A stretch of DNA of 64,000 nucleotides. It comes from Saprospiraceae bacterium. Lineage in GTDB: Bacteria; Bacteroidota; Bacteroidia; Chitinophagales; Saprospiraceae. The notes below the pieces were generated by a model, which had not been told where the DNA came from, searched no databases, and saw only the letters and a list, made by a program, of their open reading frames with translations. The translations under genes and the position numbers were made by a program. The stretch spans positions 62,001 to 126,000 of the forward strand of contig JADKKF010000010.1 in assembly GCA_016720635.1 (NCBI GenBank), written 5' to 3'. This document shows, in pieces, positions 9,720 through 18,592 of this stretch (the first letter of the stretch is position 1; every line of letters begins with the position of its first letter).

Positions 9720-9742
9720 GATCGTTTTAACTGAGAACGATC
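9720..9742. terminator. Hairpin after glnS, weak terminator
   Basis: GATCGTT (9720-9726) pairs with AACGATC (9736-9742) and starts 13 bp after the glnS stop. There is no convincing T-run, so terminator activity is uncertain. Confidence 0.35.
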
Positions 9743-9779
9743 CAATTTATTTGAACGAAAAGTAAAATATTTTTCGAAA

Positions 9780-9814
9780 TTTGCTACATATTATAAAAAT
9801 ATGTAATATATTTG
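9780..9814 (+). promoter_or_regulatory. Promoter with a palindromic operator in its spacer
   Basis: TTTG (9780-9783), a 23-bp spacer and TATATTTG (9807-9814) form a Bacteroidota promoter. The spacer contains the perfect inverted repeat TACATATT-N5-AATATGTA (9785-9805). A repressor bound there would block RNA polymerase. It serves the small gene starting at 9881. Confidence 0.5.
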
Positions 9815-9880
9815 CTGTTCGAGAGACGGGGAAGAGAAAGGTATTTTATTTTTGCCGTTAAAATTTTTAAAGTATATCCC

Positions 9881-10219
9881 ATGAGTGTTAAGTATCAGTT
9901 GCCGCAGGTAGCTCACGATTTTGTCGGTGCATTTGGCAGAAGTATCCTAGAGGTACAAGGTCGAACAGAAGTCTTTCAAAGGCTTACGTTTGTTATGGGC
10001 AAATTTTCACAAGAATCGGTCTATTTTGTAGATTTTGGTGATGGGCTTCGCAAGAGAATTTACAATCCTTACTTTCACCATCAGTACAATGAAGCGGGAA
10101 ATTACCGAGTTGAAATTTTTCGAATGTTTGAAGATAAATTGACCCCAATCCATGCTCAAGAATTAACTATAGAGGGCGTATCTCGGACCAGTATATTCAA
10201 AAAAATAATAGGACTTTAG
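9881..10219 (+). CDS. Small PKD-like protein of unknown function
   Basis: I do not recognise the family. From ATG 9881 (MSVKYQLPQVAHDF) it has 112 residues. An in-frame upstream extension to 9812 is rejected because it would overlap the -7 box. A VDFGDG motif followed by HQYNEAGNYRVEIF resembles one PKD domain, a beta-sandwich typical of extracellular proteins, but no signal peptide is present in the chosen frame. It is a single-gene unit between glnS and a convergent lipoprotein gene, with a strong promoter and a palindrome in the spacer, so it is probably regulated. Confidence 0.6.
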   Translation: MSVKYQLPQVAHDFVGAFGRSILEVQGRTEVFQRLTFVMGKFSQESVYFVDFGDGLRKRIYNPYFHHQYNEAGNYRVEIFRMFEDKLTPIHAQELTIEGVSRTSIFKKIIGL

Positions 10220-10301
10220 AGAAAGTTCGCTATGCGATCCAGCAATGGTGACGTGCGACCGATATGGAATCAGTCCGTCTAGTGCATTGTTATTGGCAGA
10301 A

Positions 10302-10943
10302 TTATTCATTCTTTTTATCGATAGATATTAATTTTCCGTTCACAATTCCTACAATTTTTAGATCACCATCTGTTGTCAATATACAAGGAAAATTAAATCT
10401 GTGATTATAAACAGGATCATTGTCACCTACAACTAATGCATTAACATTTATTAATCGAAGGATTGATATTTCGCCTTTGTCACTGTCAAAATTATCAGAA
10501 ATATTTACAGTTATTTCTTTAAAATTACCATTTTTAATAATTGGATGAATAATTTTTTCTTTCGAAAAACGGTCTTTTTCTGTAAGCATAGACCCAATCA
10601 AAAAATAACCATCTTTCTTCTGTATTTCTTTCCATAATTTTTCAACGGATGGTTCGAATTTATCTTGCATTTTCCTTCTTTTAAAAGAATTGTATTTTCG
10701 TTTCCATTCTTTATCAAGAAAATATCTTAGGTCTTGTTTACTTACAATCAATTCAGATTTTATTCTTCCTATATTTCCTTCATTTATTATACTACTTAAT
10801 TTTTCAATGAATAGATTAGCTTTAGCTTCTAAAGCTTTATCATTTAAATCTTTTTTTGTTTGACCAGAACATGCCAAACCCAAAGTCAAGCATATAAACA
10901 CAAATAATATTGCAATTTTGCTCATTTTATTATTTTTTGCCAC
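10302..10943 (-). CDS. Predicted lipoprotein of unknown function
   Basis: 213 residues, or 207 from the internal MSKIAILF. The N terminus is a lipoprotein signal peptide with lipobox LGLAC (Cys near residue 25), so the mature protein is anchored to a membrane. The rest is a soluble, charged domain with no motif I recognise (DKEWKRKYNSFKRRK in the middle; VGIVNGKLISIDKK at the end). It lies 23 bp downstream of the Gfo/Idh/MocA gene on the same strand but its base composition is clearly more AT-rich than that gene, which may mean a separate origin. Confidence 0.7.
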   Translation of the reverse strand: MAKNNKMSKIAILFVFICLTLGLACSGQTKKDLNDKALEAKANLFIEKLSSIINEGNIGRIKSELIVSKQDLRYFLDKEWKRKYNSFKRRKMQDKFEPSVEKLWKEIQKKDGYFLIGSMLTEKDRFSKEKIIHPIIKNGNFKEITVNISDNFDSDKGEISILRLINVNALVVGDNDPVYNHRFNFPCILTTDGDLKIVGIVNGKLISIDKKNE

Positions 10944-10966
10944 TAACAGTAAAAATGGCGTAGTTT

Positions 10967-11983
10967 TTATTTAGCGGCTTTATAGATTCGCTCTATTATA
11001 TCTACAACTTTCAGCCCTTCTAGAGCATTTGTGGTGATCGTACTATTTCCTCTTAGTACATCTACGACGTTTTCTATGATAAAGTGATGATTGGCGGCAG
11101 AGCCTTTGTATTGCCCATAATCATTGGGAGGATTGGAAGGAGGCAAAACGGGCATTTCATAATCCTTTATGTGGCAATACTCTACTTCATTCATGTATTG
11201 TCCACCGATTTTTACAGTTCCATTTTCACCGATTATGGTCATGGATGATTCTAAGTTTTTATCCCAAACGGATGTTGAAAATTGAATGGACCCGATGCCA
11301 CCTTGGACAAAATCAAAACTGATCATGCCGCTGTCTTCAAACTCTGTCATGTCTTGGTGATTAAAATCTTTGATGCGGGAATGTATATTGGTAATGTCAC
11401 CAAAGCACCAGTACATTATATCTACAAAATGGCTGAATTGGGTAAACAATGTCCCGCCATCGAGGGCTTTTGTCCCATGCCAATTTCCTTTTTTATAATA
11501 CCTATGATCGCGATTCCAATAGCAGTTGATTTGAACCATGTATATTTCTCCTAATAAATTCTCCTGTAATATTGTTTTCAACCATTGGGAGGGAGGTGAA
11601 TACCTATTTTGCATCACACAAAAGACTTGTTTGGATGCTTGTAGCGACTTGTATATGATGTCTTCACACTCGGTTTTCGTGAGTCCCATGGGTTTTTCTA
11701 TGACCACGTGATGATTGTGTTCTAAAACTTTGAGGGCTTGTGAAGCGTGCAGTCCATTGGGAGTAGCTATGCATACTACATGTAGATCTTTTTCTGTGGC
11801 CAGCATTTCATTTAGATCATTATAAAATGCAACGGTAGGGTGATTCGACAAGTCCAAAGCTTCTTTGTTAAGAGTGTCACACATAGCAAGCAATTCAGCA
11901 TGTGGATTGTTGGCTATCATAGCTGCATGACGCTTTCCTATATGTCCACAGCCTACAACGGCAAATTTTATTTTATCGATCAT
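10967..11983 (-). CDS. Gfo/Idh/MocA-family NAD(P)-dependent oxidoreductase
   Basis: 338-residue sugar (or sugar-nucleotide) dehydrogenase. The N-terminal Rossmann fold carries VGCGHIGKRHA (residues about 9-19). The family Lys is in VIEKPMGLT. The C-terminal catalytic domain has NWHGTKALDGGTLFTQFSHFVD, which resembles WlbA/WbpB-type UDP-N-acetylglucosaminuronate 3-dehydrogenases. That makes a role in surface glycan synthesis plausible, but the neighbours (lipoprotein, VanZ-like, gcvH) do not confirm it. Family certain, substrate not determined. Confidence 0.88.
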   Translation of the reverse strand: MIDKIKFAVVGCGHIGKRHAAMIANNPHAELLAMCDTLNKEALDLSNHPTVAFYNDLNEMLATEKDLHVVCIATPNGLHASQALKVLEHNHHVVIEKPMGLTKTECEDIIYKSLQASKQVFCVMQNRYSPPSQWLKTILQENLLGEIYMVQINCYWNRDHRYYKKGNWHGTKALDGGTLFTQFSHFVDIMYWCFGDITNIHSRIKDFNHQDMTEFEDSGMISFDFVQGGIGSIQFSTSVWDKNLESSMTIIGENGTVKIGGQYMNEVEYCHIKDYEMPVLPPSNPPNDYGQYKGSAANHHFIIENVVDVLRGNSTITTNALEGLKVVDIIERIYKAAK

Positions 11984-12024
11984 CGTTTTTTATTATAAAA
12001 ATAATATAAATTGAATAGGTGATT

Positions 12025-12429
12025 TCAGAAAAACTTTACGAACAACCACACCAAAAATATCCCTAAGCTATTGGCGACAATGTCGGCAAATTCTCCTTGA
12101 CGATATCCTGAAAAGGCTTGAATTATTTCAATAGTAACACCAAAAATAATCAAACAGAGTGCTAATTTATTGAATTTGCTAATGGGAATTTTGGTATTCC
12201 ATGTAAGAAAATAATCAATGATAGCCCCTATCCCTATGACCGCATAAAATGATAAATGCATAAATTTATCAAAATAGCTGAAATTTGGGAGTGCGGGAAA
12301 ACTCAATGGATAAAGACACAATATACTAAGAACAAACAGTAAAAAGATACTGATTTTCCATCTGTATAAAAATGAAAAGAAACGTGAAAATAAGTGATTA
12401 GGAAATACTTGAACCATAACTTGCTGCAT
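12025..12429 (-). CDS. VanZ-like small membrane protein
   Basis: 134 residues with four predicted membrane segments. FDKFMHLSFYAVIG and FSGYRQGEFADIVANSLGI are the features typical of VanZ-like/antibiotic-resistance-associated proteins, whose function outside the vancomycin cluster is unknown. The start overlaps the end of gcvH by about 30 bp (or 20 bp if the start is at 12417), so the two are co-transcribed. Confidence 0.85.
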   Translation of the reverse strand: MQQVMVQVFPNHLFSRFFSFLYRWKISIFLLFVLSILCLYPLSFPALPNFSYFDKFMHLSFYAVIGIGAIIDYFLTWNTKIPISKFNKLALCLIIFGVTIEIIQAFSGYRQGEFADIVANSLGIFLVWLFVKFF

Positions 12430-12793
12430 CCATCAATTCATCCAATTCTGAACGGTCTTGAATGGCTACTTTGATGATCCAACCACGTCCATAAGGATCT
12501 TCATTGATTAAGGATGGGTTGTCGCCTCCTTTTTCATCCAATTCTGAATTGAACTCAATAATTTTGCCACTGATCGGCATGTATAATTCTGAAGTTGTCT
12601 TTACAGCTTCTACCGTACCAAAAATGGTATTTTTATCGAGATTTTCACCCAATGTATCTACCTCAACATAGACGATGTCTCCAAGTTCGCTTTGGGCAAA
12701 ATCGGTGATCCCAATGGTAGCTATATTTTGGTCATCTACAGAAATCCATTCGTGCTCTGAAGTATATTTTAAGTCAGAAGGAATATTCATCAC
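12398..12793 (-). CDS. gcvH: Glycine cleavage system H protein
   Basis: Lipoyl carrier of the glycine cleavage complex; shuttles the aminomethyl group between the P, T and L proteins. 131 residues, typical size. It starts MNIPSDLKYTSEHEW. The lipoylated Lys lies in GTVEAVKTTSELYMPISG. The other gcv genes are not in this window. It sits 17 bp after the citrate synthase gene and overlaps the VanZ-like gene, so all three are likely on one transcript. Confidence 0.96.
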   Translation of the reverse strand: MMNIPSDLKYTSEHEWISVDDQNIATIGITDFAQSELGDIVYVEVDTLGENLDKNTIFGTVEAVKTTSELYMPISGKIIEFNSELDEKGGDNPSLINEDPYGRGWIIKVAIQDRSELDELMDAASYGSSIS

Positions 12794-12809
12794 GTTTTAT
12801 TTTAATTAA

Positions 12810-14117
12810 TTAAGATTGTTCGACTTGTTTTTTTAACCATTCGAAGGTAACAGACTTTGGTCTTTCGAGGGGTAGTCCCAACATTCTAGACCAACACAAA
12901 GCCGCCATGACACCCAATGCCCTACTTACCCCGAATAAAACGGTATAAAAATTGGCTTCATTAAATCCAAGCGTCACCAGCAATGAACCTGAGTGAGCAT
13001 CTACATTTGGAAATGGATTTTTTATTTTTCCTGTAGAAGATAGAATTTCAGGAGCTACTTCAAAAATTCTCCAAACGGTATTAACTATAGGTGAATCGGG
13101 CATGTATTTTTTTGCAAATTCTTGCTGTGCGGTAAATCTAGGATCTGGGATTCGAAGTACTGCATGGCCATATCCTGGTACGACTTTTCCTGCAGCCAAA
13201 GTTGCATTTATATAATCCCTTATTTGTTCCTTGGAAGGATTATCATTTCCGATGTTTTTATTCATTTCTGTAATCCATCGGACGACTTCTTGATTGGCTA
13301 AGCCGTGCAAAGGTCCTGCTAATGCATTTAATCCAGAAGAGAAAGAAAGGTAAGCATCGCTTAGGGTGGAGCCTGCCAAGTGCGTCGCATGTGCCGAAGC
13401 ATTTCCACCTTCGTGGTCAGCGTGGATGGTCATGTACAAGCGCATCATCTCGTAGAAAATATCGCTTTCATAGCCAAGCATTTTGGCAAAATTCGCACTC
13501 CAATCCAAGCTTGAATCGCCAGACAAATGCTCGCCATTCTTATAGGTTCTTCTATAAATATAAGCAGCAATTTTTGGGATTCTGGCAACCAAATTGAGCG
13601 CATCCTCATACATTGGATCCCAGTAAAGGTCCTTAGATAAGCCATCTGCATATTTTTTTGCAAAAATGCTTTCAGTCTGTGCAGCCAAAACAGCAAGACT
13701 GAATTGTGTCATCGGATGAGTATCTTTAGGTAGCGACTCGATGGTCTCAAATACGTGTTGTGGGACATTGCTTCTGCGTGCGAGATCTTTCGAAAACTCG
13801 TTTACATCCTCTTGTGTTGGAATGTCACCAGTAAGCATGAGCCAAAAAATTCCTTCGGCAAGTGGCTGTGTACCACCTTGAGCTTTAGGGAGCTTTTCTA
13901 TCAATTCAGGAATAGAATAGCCTCGAAACCTTATGCCTTCGTGAGCATCTAGTAACGAGGTTTCATAAAGCATACTGATGATATCTCTCATACCTCCCGC
14001 GGTTTGAGAAATGGTCACGTCGTCTATGACTTTATCGCTATAAGTTTTTAAAAACTCTTTAACTTCTGCTTTCTGAGCCGCACCTTTGGTGGCGAAAATA
14101 TTTTTTAATTTATCCAT
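12810..14117 (-). CDS. gltA: Citrate synthase, mitochondrial-type
   Basis: Condenses acetyl-CoA and oxaloacetate to citrate in the TCA cycle. 435 residues. It resembles the eukaryotic mitochondrial enzyme much more than the usual bacterial hexameric one, from DAHEGIRFRGYSIPE through ADHEGGNASAH to RALGVMAALCWSR and LERPKS. The catalytic residues match the pig enzyme by context: His271 (AGPLHGLANQEV), His318 (VVPGYGHAVLR) and Asp373 (FPNVDAHSG). It is followed 17 bp later by gcvH. Intact. Confidence 0.95.
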   Translation of the reverse strand: MDKLKNIFATKGAAQKAEVKEFLKTYSDKVIDDVTISQTAGGMRDIISMLYETSLLDAHEGIRFRGYSIPELIEKLPKAQGGTQPLAEGIFWLMLTGDIPTQEDVNEFSKDLARRSNVPQHVFETIESLPKDTHPMTQFSLAVLAAQTESIFAKKYADGLSKDLYWDPMYEDALNLVARIPKIAAYIYRRTYKNGEHLSGDSSLDWSANFAKMLGYESDIFYEMMRLYMTIHADHEGGNASAHATHLAGSTLSDAYLSFSSGLNALAGPLHGLANQEVVRWITEMNKNIGNDNPSKEQIRDYINATLAAGKVVPGYGHAVLRIPDPRFTAQQEFAKKYMPDSPIVNTVWRIFEVAPEILSSTGKIKNPFPNVDAHSGSLLVTLGFNEANFYTVLFGVSRALGVMAALCWSRMLGLPLERPKSVTFEWLKKQVEQS

Positions 14118-14227
14118 TATTGAAAAAACATAGAATTATAATCAATGTTGCGACAAATATAATGAAAAAAGGAATTAGACTACTTTAAATTGGAAAAATG
14201 AAGGAAAAATAATTTTATAACCCTTGT

Positions 14228-14959
14228 TTAAGACTTCAAATAGGTTTTATTTCCATTAAACCAACTCATTTTGAGAACGCCATAGACCGCTTCGCCTATT
14301 ATGCCTTTTGAGATTTTGGACTCACCATAGATTCTATCAACAAAAGTGATTGGAATTTCAGTTATTTTCATGCCCAATTTTTTCATGGCATATTTCATTT
14401 CGATTTGAAAGGCGTAGCCAATGAATTCAATGCTTTGGAGGTTTAATTTTTTCAAGGCTGAAGCTTTATAACAAACAAATCCTGCTGTTGGATCTTTGAC
14501 GTGCATCCAAGTGATGATTCTTACGTACAGCGATGCCCCATATGACAAGGCTAATCTGTCGAATGGCCAATTTACGATTTTGCCTCCAGAAACATAACGG
14601 GAACCAATCACGACATCAGAACCTTTTTTTGCTTCTTCATAAAGTCTTATCAAGTCTTGGGGATTGTGTGAGAAGTCAGCATCCATCTCAAAAACATAAT
14701 CATACCCATTGTCCAATGCGTATTGAAATCCAGCGAGATAGGCCGTCCCTAGCCCTAATTTTCCATTTCTTTTGAGTAAATAAATTCTATTCGGATTGGA
14801 AGGCATCATCTTCTCCACAAGCGCCGCTGTCCCATCAGGAGAGCCATCGTCAATGACAAGTACGTTAAAATTCTTTTCTAAAGCAAAAATAGCTTTTAGA
14901 ATGATCTCAATGTTTTCTTTTTCATTGTATGTAGGAATAATTACAAGACTATCTGCCAA
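14228..14959 (-). CDS. Polyprenol-phosphate mannose/sugar synthase-like GT2 glycosyltransferase
   Basis: 243-residue family 2 glycosyltransferase, similar to Dpm1-type enzymes that move mannose or another sugar from a nucleotide to a polyprenyl phosphate. The nucleotide-binding region has IIPTYNEKENI and VIDDGSPDGT; the metal-binding DxD-type motif is EMDADFSHNP; SRYVSGG and DPTAGFVCYK follow. There are no C-terminal membrane helices, as in the soluble Dpm1 type. It stands alone on the minus strand. It may feed sugars to the GT39 enzyme at 43864. Confidence 0.9.
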   Translation of the reverse strand: MADSLVIIPTYNEKENIEIILKAIFALEKNFNVLVIDDGSPDGTAALVEKMMPSNPNRIYLLKRNGKLGLGTAYLAGFQYALDNGYDYVFEMDADFSHNPQDLIRLYEEAKKGSDVVIGSRYVSGGKIVNWPFDRLALSYGASLYVRIITWMHVKDPTAGFVCYKASALKKLNLQSIEFIGYAFQIEMKYAMKKLGMKITEIPITFVDRIYGESKISKGIIGEAVYGVLKMSWFNGNKTYLKS

Positions 14960-15032
14960 CCGATTTATTGATTTAAGCGGTAAAGATATAGATAAAAATG
15001 GGGAAAATTTATTCTAATAAAAAAATTAACTT

Positions 15033-15770
15033 CTAAGACTTTTTTAATATACCAGCATCGTCTTTAGAAAGATTATTTATCTTCTTACAATTCTTATAAA
15101 TGAACTCTCCACTTCCGCTTTTAGTTATGGTCAGTTCATCAATATTGCCAACATTGCAATCGCCACTTCCAATCATTTTTACTTGAAAATTATAAATATC
15201 TAGTGCTGGACCGTCTAGTGTGCCACTGCCACTTTTGTCAAGGTTAAAATCTTGAACTTTGCCCTTAAGAGAGATGTCCCCGCTGCCACTTTGTTCTATT
15301 TTAAGGTACTGGTGATCCATCTTCAAATCACTGGTTCCACTTCCAGATTTGACGAAATCCAAACTATCCGAAGGAATCAGGTTATCATACTTTAAGGTTC
15401 CGCTACCGCTTTGGTCGATTGCTCTGAGGTTTGGAATTTCAATGGTAATCAGACATTTGGTGAATTGGTAGGTACCCATATTTATGCCACAGTTTAAAGC
15501 GTTGCCTTCCCGAAAAACCTGAACTTCTTTGATCAAGTTGGAATCCGCCTCACAAGTAACTTTGATGCTGTCACCATGAGTTATAACCATTTCGATGCTA
15601 CCAGCAACAATTATTTTATTGAATTCTTTCGTTGGAATTACTTTGGTTTTAATGATACCGTTTCCGACTTTTTTTTGCACTACATTACATTGAGTACAAC
15701 AGACTAAGCACAGTCCTAGGAGCAAAAATGTTGTAGCGAATGACGGTTTAAGTATCTCCCTAAAAGCCAT
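15033..15770 (-). CDS. DUF2807 (GIN domain) surface protein
   Basis: 245 residues with an N-terminal hydrophobic segment ending LGLCLVCCTQC, possibly a lipobox. The rest is a right-handed beta-helix-like GIN domain. At least six strands start with the signature S-G-S-G (for example QSGSGTLKYD, KSGSGTSDLK, KSGSGEFIYK). Such proteins are common in Bacteroidota and are called putative auto-transporter adhesin heads; the function is not established. The gene is 2 bp from the PorV/PorQ-like gene and certainly co-transcribed with it. Confidence 0.9.
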   Translation of the reverse strand: MAFREILKPSFATTFLLLGLCLVCCTQCNVVQKKVGNGIIKTKVIPTKEFNKIIVAGSIEMVITHGDSIKVTCEADSNLIKEVQVFREGNALNCGINMGTYQFTKCLITIEIPNLRAIDQSGSGTLKYDNLIPSDSLDFVKSGSGTSDLKMDHQYLKIEQSGSGDISLKGKVQDFNLDKSGSGTLDGPALDIYNFQVKMIGSGDCNVGNIDELTITKSGSGEFIYKNCKKINNLSKDDAGILKKS

Positions 15771-15772
15771 GA

Positions 15773-16867
15773 CTATTTATTTTTTTCATCATTTTTAAAA
15801 TCTAAACTAGCGGATACAATATGGCTATAATTGGTTTCAAAATCCGAACCAAAATTGGCGAATGCGTAGTCTATATGTACCTTACCAAATTGTAATCCAA
15901 TCCCTACGCTTGGCTGAACAGTCCATGTTTTCTTGGTATTATCTGTAGGAGAAAGTACTTGTTGAAAATTGTGTGCACCTGCTCTAATAAAGAGTTTTTT
16001 GCTGAAATCAACTTCGAAACCTATGGAGGGATCTATGCTGACAACGTCACTTGCAATCAAAGTATTTCTTTGGCCATCGAAAGTGCACTCTAAGTTTGTC
16101 TCAATCAATATACCAAATTTTCTTTTGAATTGCTTGCGATATCCTCCACCTAGCAATACCGAAGGGCGAGCAAGTTCTGTAGTGCCGCTGCTCACGGTAT
16201 TTCCAGTAGAAATGAGAACATTCTTTTCTTCTTCAGTGAAGGTATATTTCCAAGTATTGTAAGTGGTGGTGATGTCTCTAAAAGTTGCTCCGAGGAGCCA
16301 ATTCTCGTTACGGTATCTAATCCCTAGATCAGCACCAAATCCCCAGCTGGAGGCAAATTTGCCAAAAGTTCGTCTGATTATTTTTAAACTCCCACCAGCT
16401 GTCCAACCAACTTTTTTTAAATTTTGACCATACGAAATCATACCGCAATAATCTGCATTGGAAAAATACGTAATTCGATTGTAGTCAATACTTCCGTCGG
16501 GACCAATTAGTTCTAGCGTATTAGGGATATCGTCGATGGCACCTCTCATGATGGTTAGTGCACCAAAACCATTTTTGCTGGGATTTATAGTTTTTCCAAG
16601 GGCTATAAAATCGAATTTATAGATATTGCCGAATAAAGACGCGTGCATTGCGGATACTTGAAATGGTGCCTCAACATTAGCCAAACCTGCAGGATTCCAA
16701 TAGGCAGCTGTGACATAATCATCACTGGCGACTACAGATTTACTCATTCCAAATGATCTTGCTCCAAGTCCTGTACTCAGAAACTCATTGATATATTTTT
16801 GGGCTGAACCTATTTGCGCGAAGGCAATAAGAGTAGCATAAACCAAAAATTTGAATCTTTTATTCAT
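15773..16867 (-). CDS. PorV/PorQ-family outer membrane barrel protein
   Basis: 364 residues with signal peptide (ALIAFAQIGSAQ). The N-terminal stretch GLGARSFGMSKSVVA..AAYWNPAGLA is the hallmark of the PorV/PorQ (UPF0164, FadL-like) barrels found in type IX secretion organisms. The C terminus ends in alternating hydrophobic strands (VSASLDFKN). PorV shuttles T9SS cargo to the cell surface. Whether this copy is the functional PorV, PorQ or another paralog cannot be decided here. It precedes the DUF2807 gene by 2 bp. Confidence 0.85.
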   Translation of the reverse strand: MNKRFKFLVYATLIAFAQIGSAQKYINEFLSTGLGARSFGMSKSVVASDDYVTAAYWNPAGLANVEAPFQVSAMHASLFGNIYKFDFIALGKTINPSKNGFGALTIMRGAIDDIPNTLELIGPDGSIDYNRITYFSNADYCGMISYGQNLKKVGWTAGGSLKIIRRTFGKFASSWGFGADLGIRYRNENWLLGATFRDITTTYNTWKYTFTEEEKNVLISTGNTVSSGTTELARPSVLLGGGYRKQFKRKFGILIETNLECTFDGQRNTLIASDVVSIDPSIGFEVDFSKKLFIRAGAHNFQQVLSPTDNTKKTWTVQPSVGIGLQFGKVHIDYAFANFGSDFETNYSHIVSASLDFKNDEKNK

Positions 16868-16892
16868 GATATTGTAATTTATTCAAAAAAAA

Positions 16893-17744
16893 TTATTCTT
16901 CCAATTTGATTCCCTCCTGCAGTGCTTCTTCTTGGTAGCCATGCAGTTGTACAGGTTTTTGTTTTTTGCGCAATCTGATGTTCAAAAATTCAACCAACAA
17001 AGAAAACCCAATGGCAAAATATAAATATCCTTTCGGCACGGTACCTACGGATGCACCAAATACATCTAAATTTGCCATATGGCAAGCTTCAGATATCAAA
17101 ACAAAACCTATTAAAATTAAGAAAGACAGTCCTAGCATCTGGATGGTTGGGTGTTCATTCACAAAATTGCCAACAGGGACAGCAAAGCCCATCATTATTA
17201 ATACAGAAAGCACTACAGCTATGATCATGATGACCAGTGCTCCTTCCATCCCGGTAGTCATACCTACAGCGGTCAAAATGGAGTCAAATGAAAAGACAAT
17301 ATTTATTAGTGTTATTTGCAAAATAACATTGCTAAGTGAGGATTTTGAGGTTTTTGAATTTACCCCATCGTGGTCGCTATCGCCCTCTAATTTGTGGTGA
17401 ATTTCAGAGGTAGCTTTATACAATAAAAAGAGACCTCCTAGAAGTAAAATAACACTTTGGCCAGAAAATGCACCGTGCATGAACGAAGTGCTGATTTCAA
17501 ACCATGGTTTTTCCATGCTTATCAATATATTGATTCCAAAAAGTAAAATAATTCTCAATACCATGGCTAGCATAAGTCCAATCTGAGTGGCTTTTTTCTT
17601 TTCTTCTCGAGCTAAATTACTCGTGGCAATGGAAATAAAAATAATATTGTCTATCCCAAGTACTATTTCCAAAAAAGTAAGGGTCAATAAGCTAAACCAA
17701 ATCGCTGGATTTGCAAAATCTGGCATGGACATTAATAATTGCAT
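16893..17744 (-). CDS. TerC-family integral membrane protein
   Basis: 283 residues, seven or more membrane helices. It starts with ADFANPAIWFSLLTLTFLE-like TerC sequence (WFSLLTLTFLEIVLGIDNII) containing the conserved acidic residues of the family, with a second acidic motif in FSFDSILTAVGM. TerC proteins are linked to metal-ion (Mn) export and tellurite resistance. A start at MSMPDF (about 12 bp further in) is also possible. It lies 17 bp after the lipoprotein gene upstream. Confidence 0.93.
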   Translation of the reverse strand: MQLLMSMPDFANPAIWFSLLTLTFLEIVLGIDNIIFISIATSNLAREEKKKATQIGLMLAMVLRIILLFGINILISMEKPWFEISTSFMHGAFSGQSVILLLGGLFLLYKATSEIHHKLEGDSDHDGVNSKTSKSSLSNVILQITLINIVFSFDSILTAVGMTTGMEGALVIMIIAVVLSVLIMMGFAVPVGNFVNEHPTIQMLGLSFLILIGFVLISEACHMANLDVFGASVGTVPKGYLYFAIGFSLLVEFLNIRLRKKQKPVQLHGYQEEALQEGIKLEE

Positions 17745-17761
17745 GAAATAAAATCGTTTTT

Positions 17762-18541
17762 TTAGTTGTGATCAATTAATATTTGTTTCAATATAAATCC
17801 TTTTTGTGCCTTAACTGCCCAAGGTTCGGTGGAAGTTGTGTTTTGAGTGTCAAGGATTTCCATTTCTCTATATACCAATCCAATATTCTTGGCATAAACT
17901 TCATAGTTGTATCTACGTTCCGTTTTAACCTCGCGATTGTTGCCTGCTTGTACAACCAATGTGGAGTCGAAAGTGTAATTACCAATGATTTTTCTTGTGT
18001 TTACTTCTTTCATAAAATAGGTCCAATCTTTGTACATTTCTATGGACTCACCAGCTACTGTAACTAAGATGGTAGGATCGATGAAGGCATTTCCATCCCA
18101 TCTCAAGCCGTTTTCTACAGGGAAAACAACTTTTATGAATGTTCCATTATTTTCTTTTCTTAAGCCTTGATATTTGCCTGTGAGATCAAAATGTTGGGTC
18201 AATCGATCTGCAAAATGCCAAACATCGGAGCTGTCTTTTTTGAAATATCGCTCTAAGATGTATTCAGTTATTCCTTGCTGATTTACCAGAGTATCTACAA
18301 TTTCTTCTTTCAATAAACCCTTTCCTGGAATGGTTATAACCCCATTATTGGTAGTATCATAGGTGATGGAATCTAAAGAGTAAATCCAATATTTACCTTT
18401 CACCAAAGGATAATACTCCAATCCTAAATCAATCTTTACTTCATCTCTTTTGTCACAGGAAAAAATAAAACACACTACTCCGAAAAAGACCAATCCTAGA
18501 CTGATTTTCTTTATTTTATTCAAAAAAAAACGATTAAACAT
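17762..18541 (-). CDS. Predicted lipoprotein of unknown function
   Basis: 259 residues. Lipoprotein signal peptide with Cys in CFIFSCDKRDE. The mature part begins LGLEYYPLVKGKYWIYSLDSI, a pattern often seen in Bacteroidota lipoproteins of unknown role, and ends with KNIGLVYREMEILD. No catalytic motif is visible. It lies upstream of terC on the same strand. Confidence 0.75.
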   Translation of the reverse strand: MFNRFFLNKIKKISLGLVFFGVVCFIFSCDKRDEVKIDLGLEYYPLVKGKYWIYSLDSITYDTTNNGVITIPGKGLLKEEIVDTLVNQQGITEYILERYFKKDSSDVWHFADRLTQHFDLTGKYQGLRKENNGTFIKVVFPVENGLRWDGNAFIDPTILVTVAGESIEMYKDWTYFMKEVNTRKIIGNYTFDSTLVVQAGNNREVKTERRYNYEVYAKNIGLVYREMEILDTQNTTSTEPWAVKAQKGFILKQILIDHN

Positions 18542-18592
18542 GTTGAAAATTGTTGAATTAAGTACAAATATATATATAATATTTTTATAATA

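Noticed and set aside
10220..10301. A possible seventh copy of the structured element
   Set aside because: The region is GC-richer than its flanks and contains GCATAGCGAAC on the minus strand, but the P2 hairpin, the GGAACAAAGTGAACCC core and the CCCAAAA end are absent.
12025..12429. Vancomycin resistance function for the VanZ-like gene
   Set aside because: No vanHAX, vanS or vanR genes are nearby, and VanZ-like proteins are common in bacteria without glycopeptide resistance.
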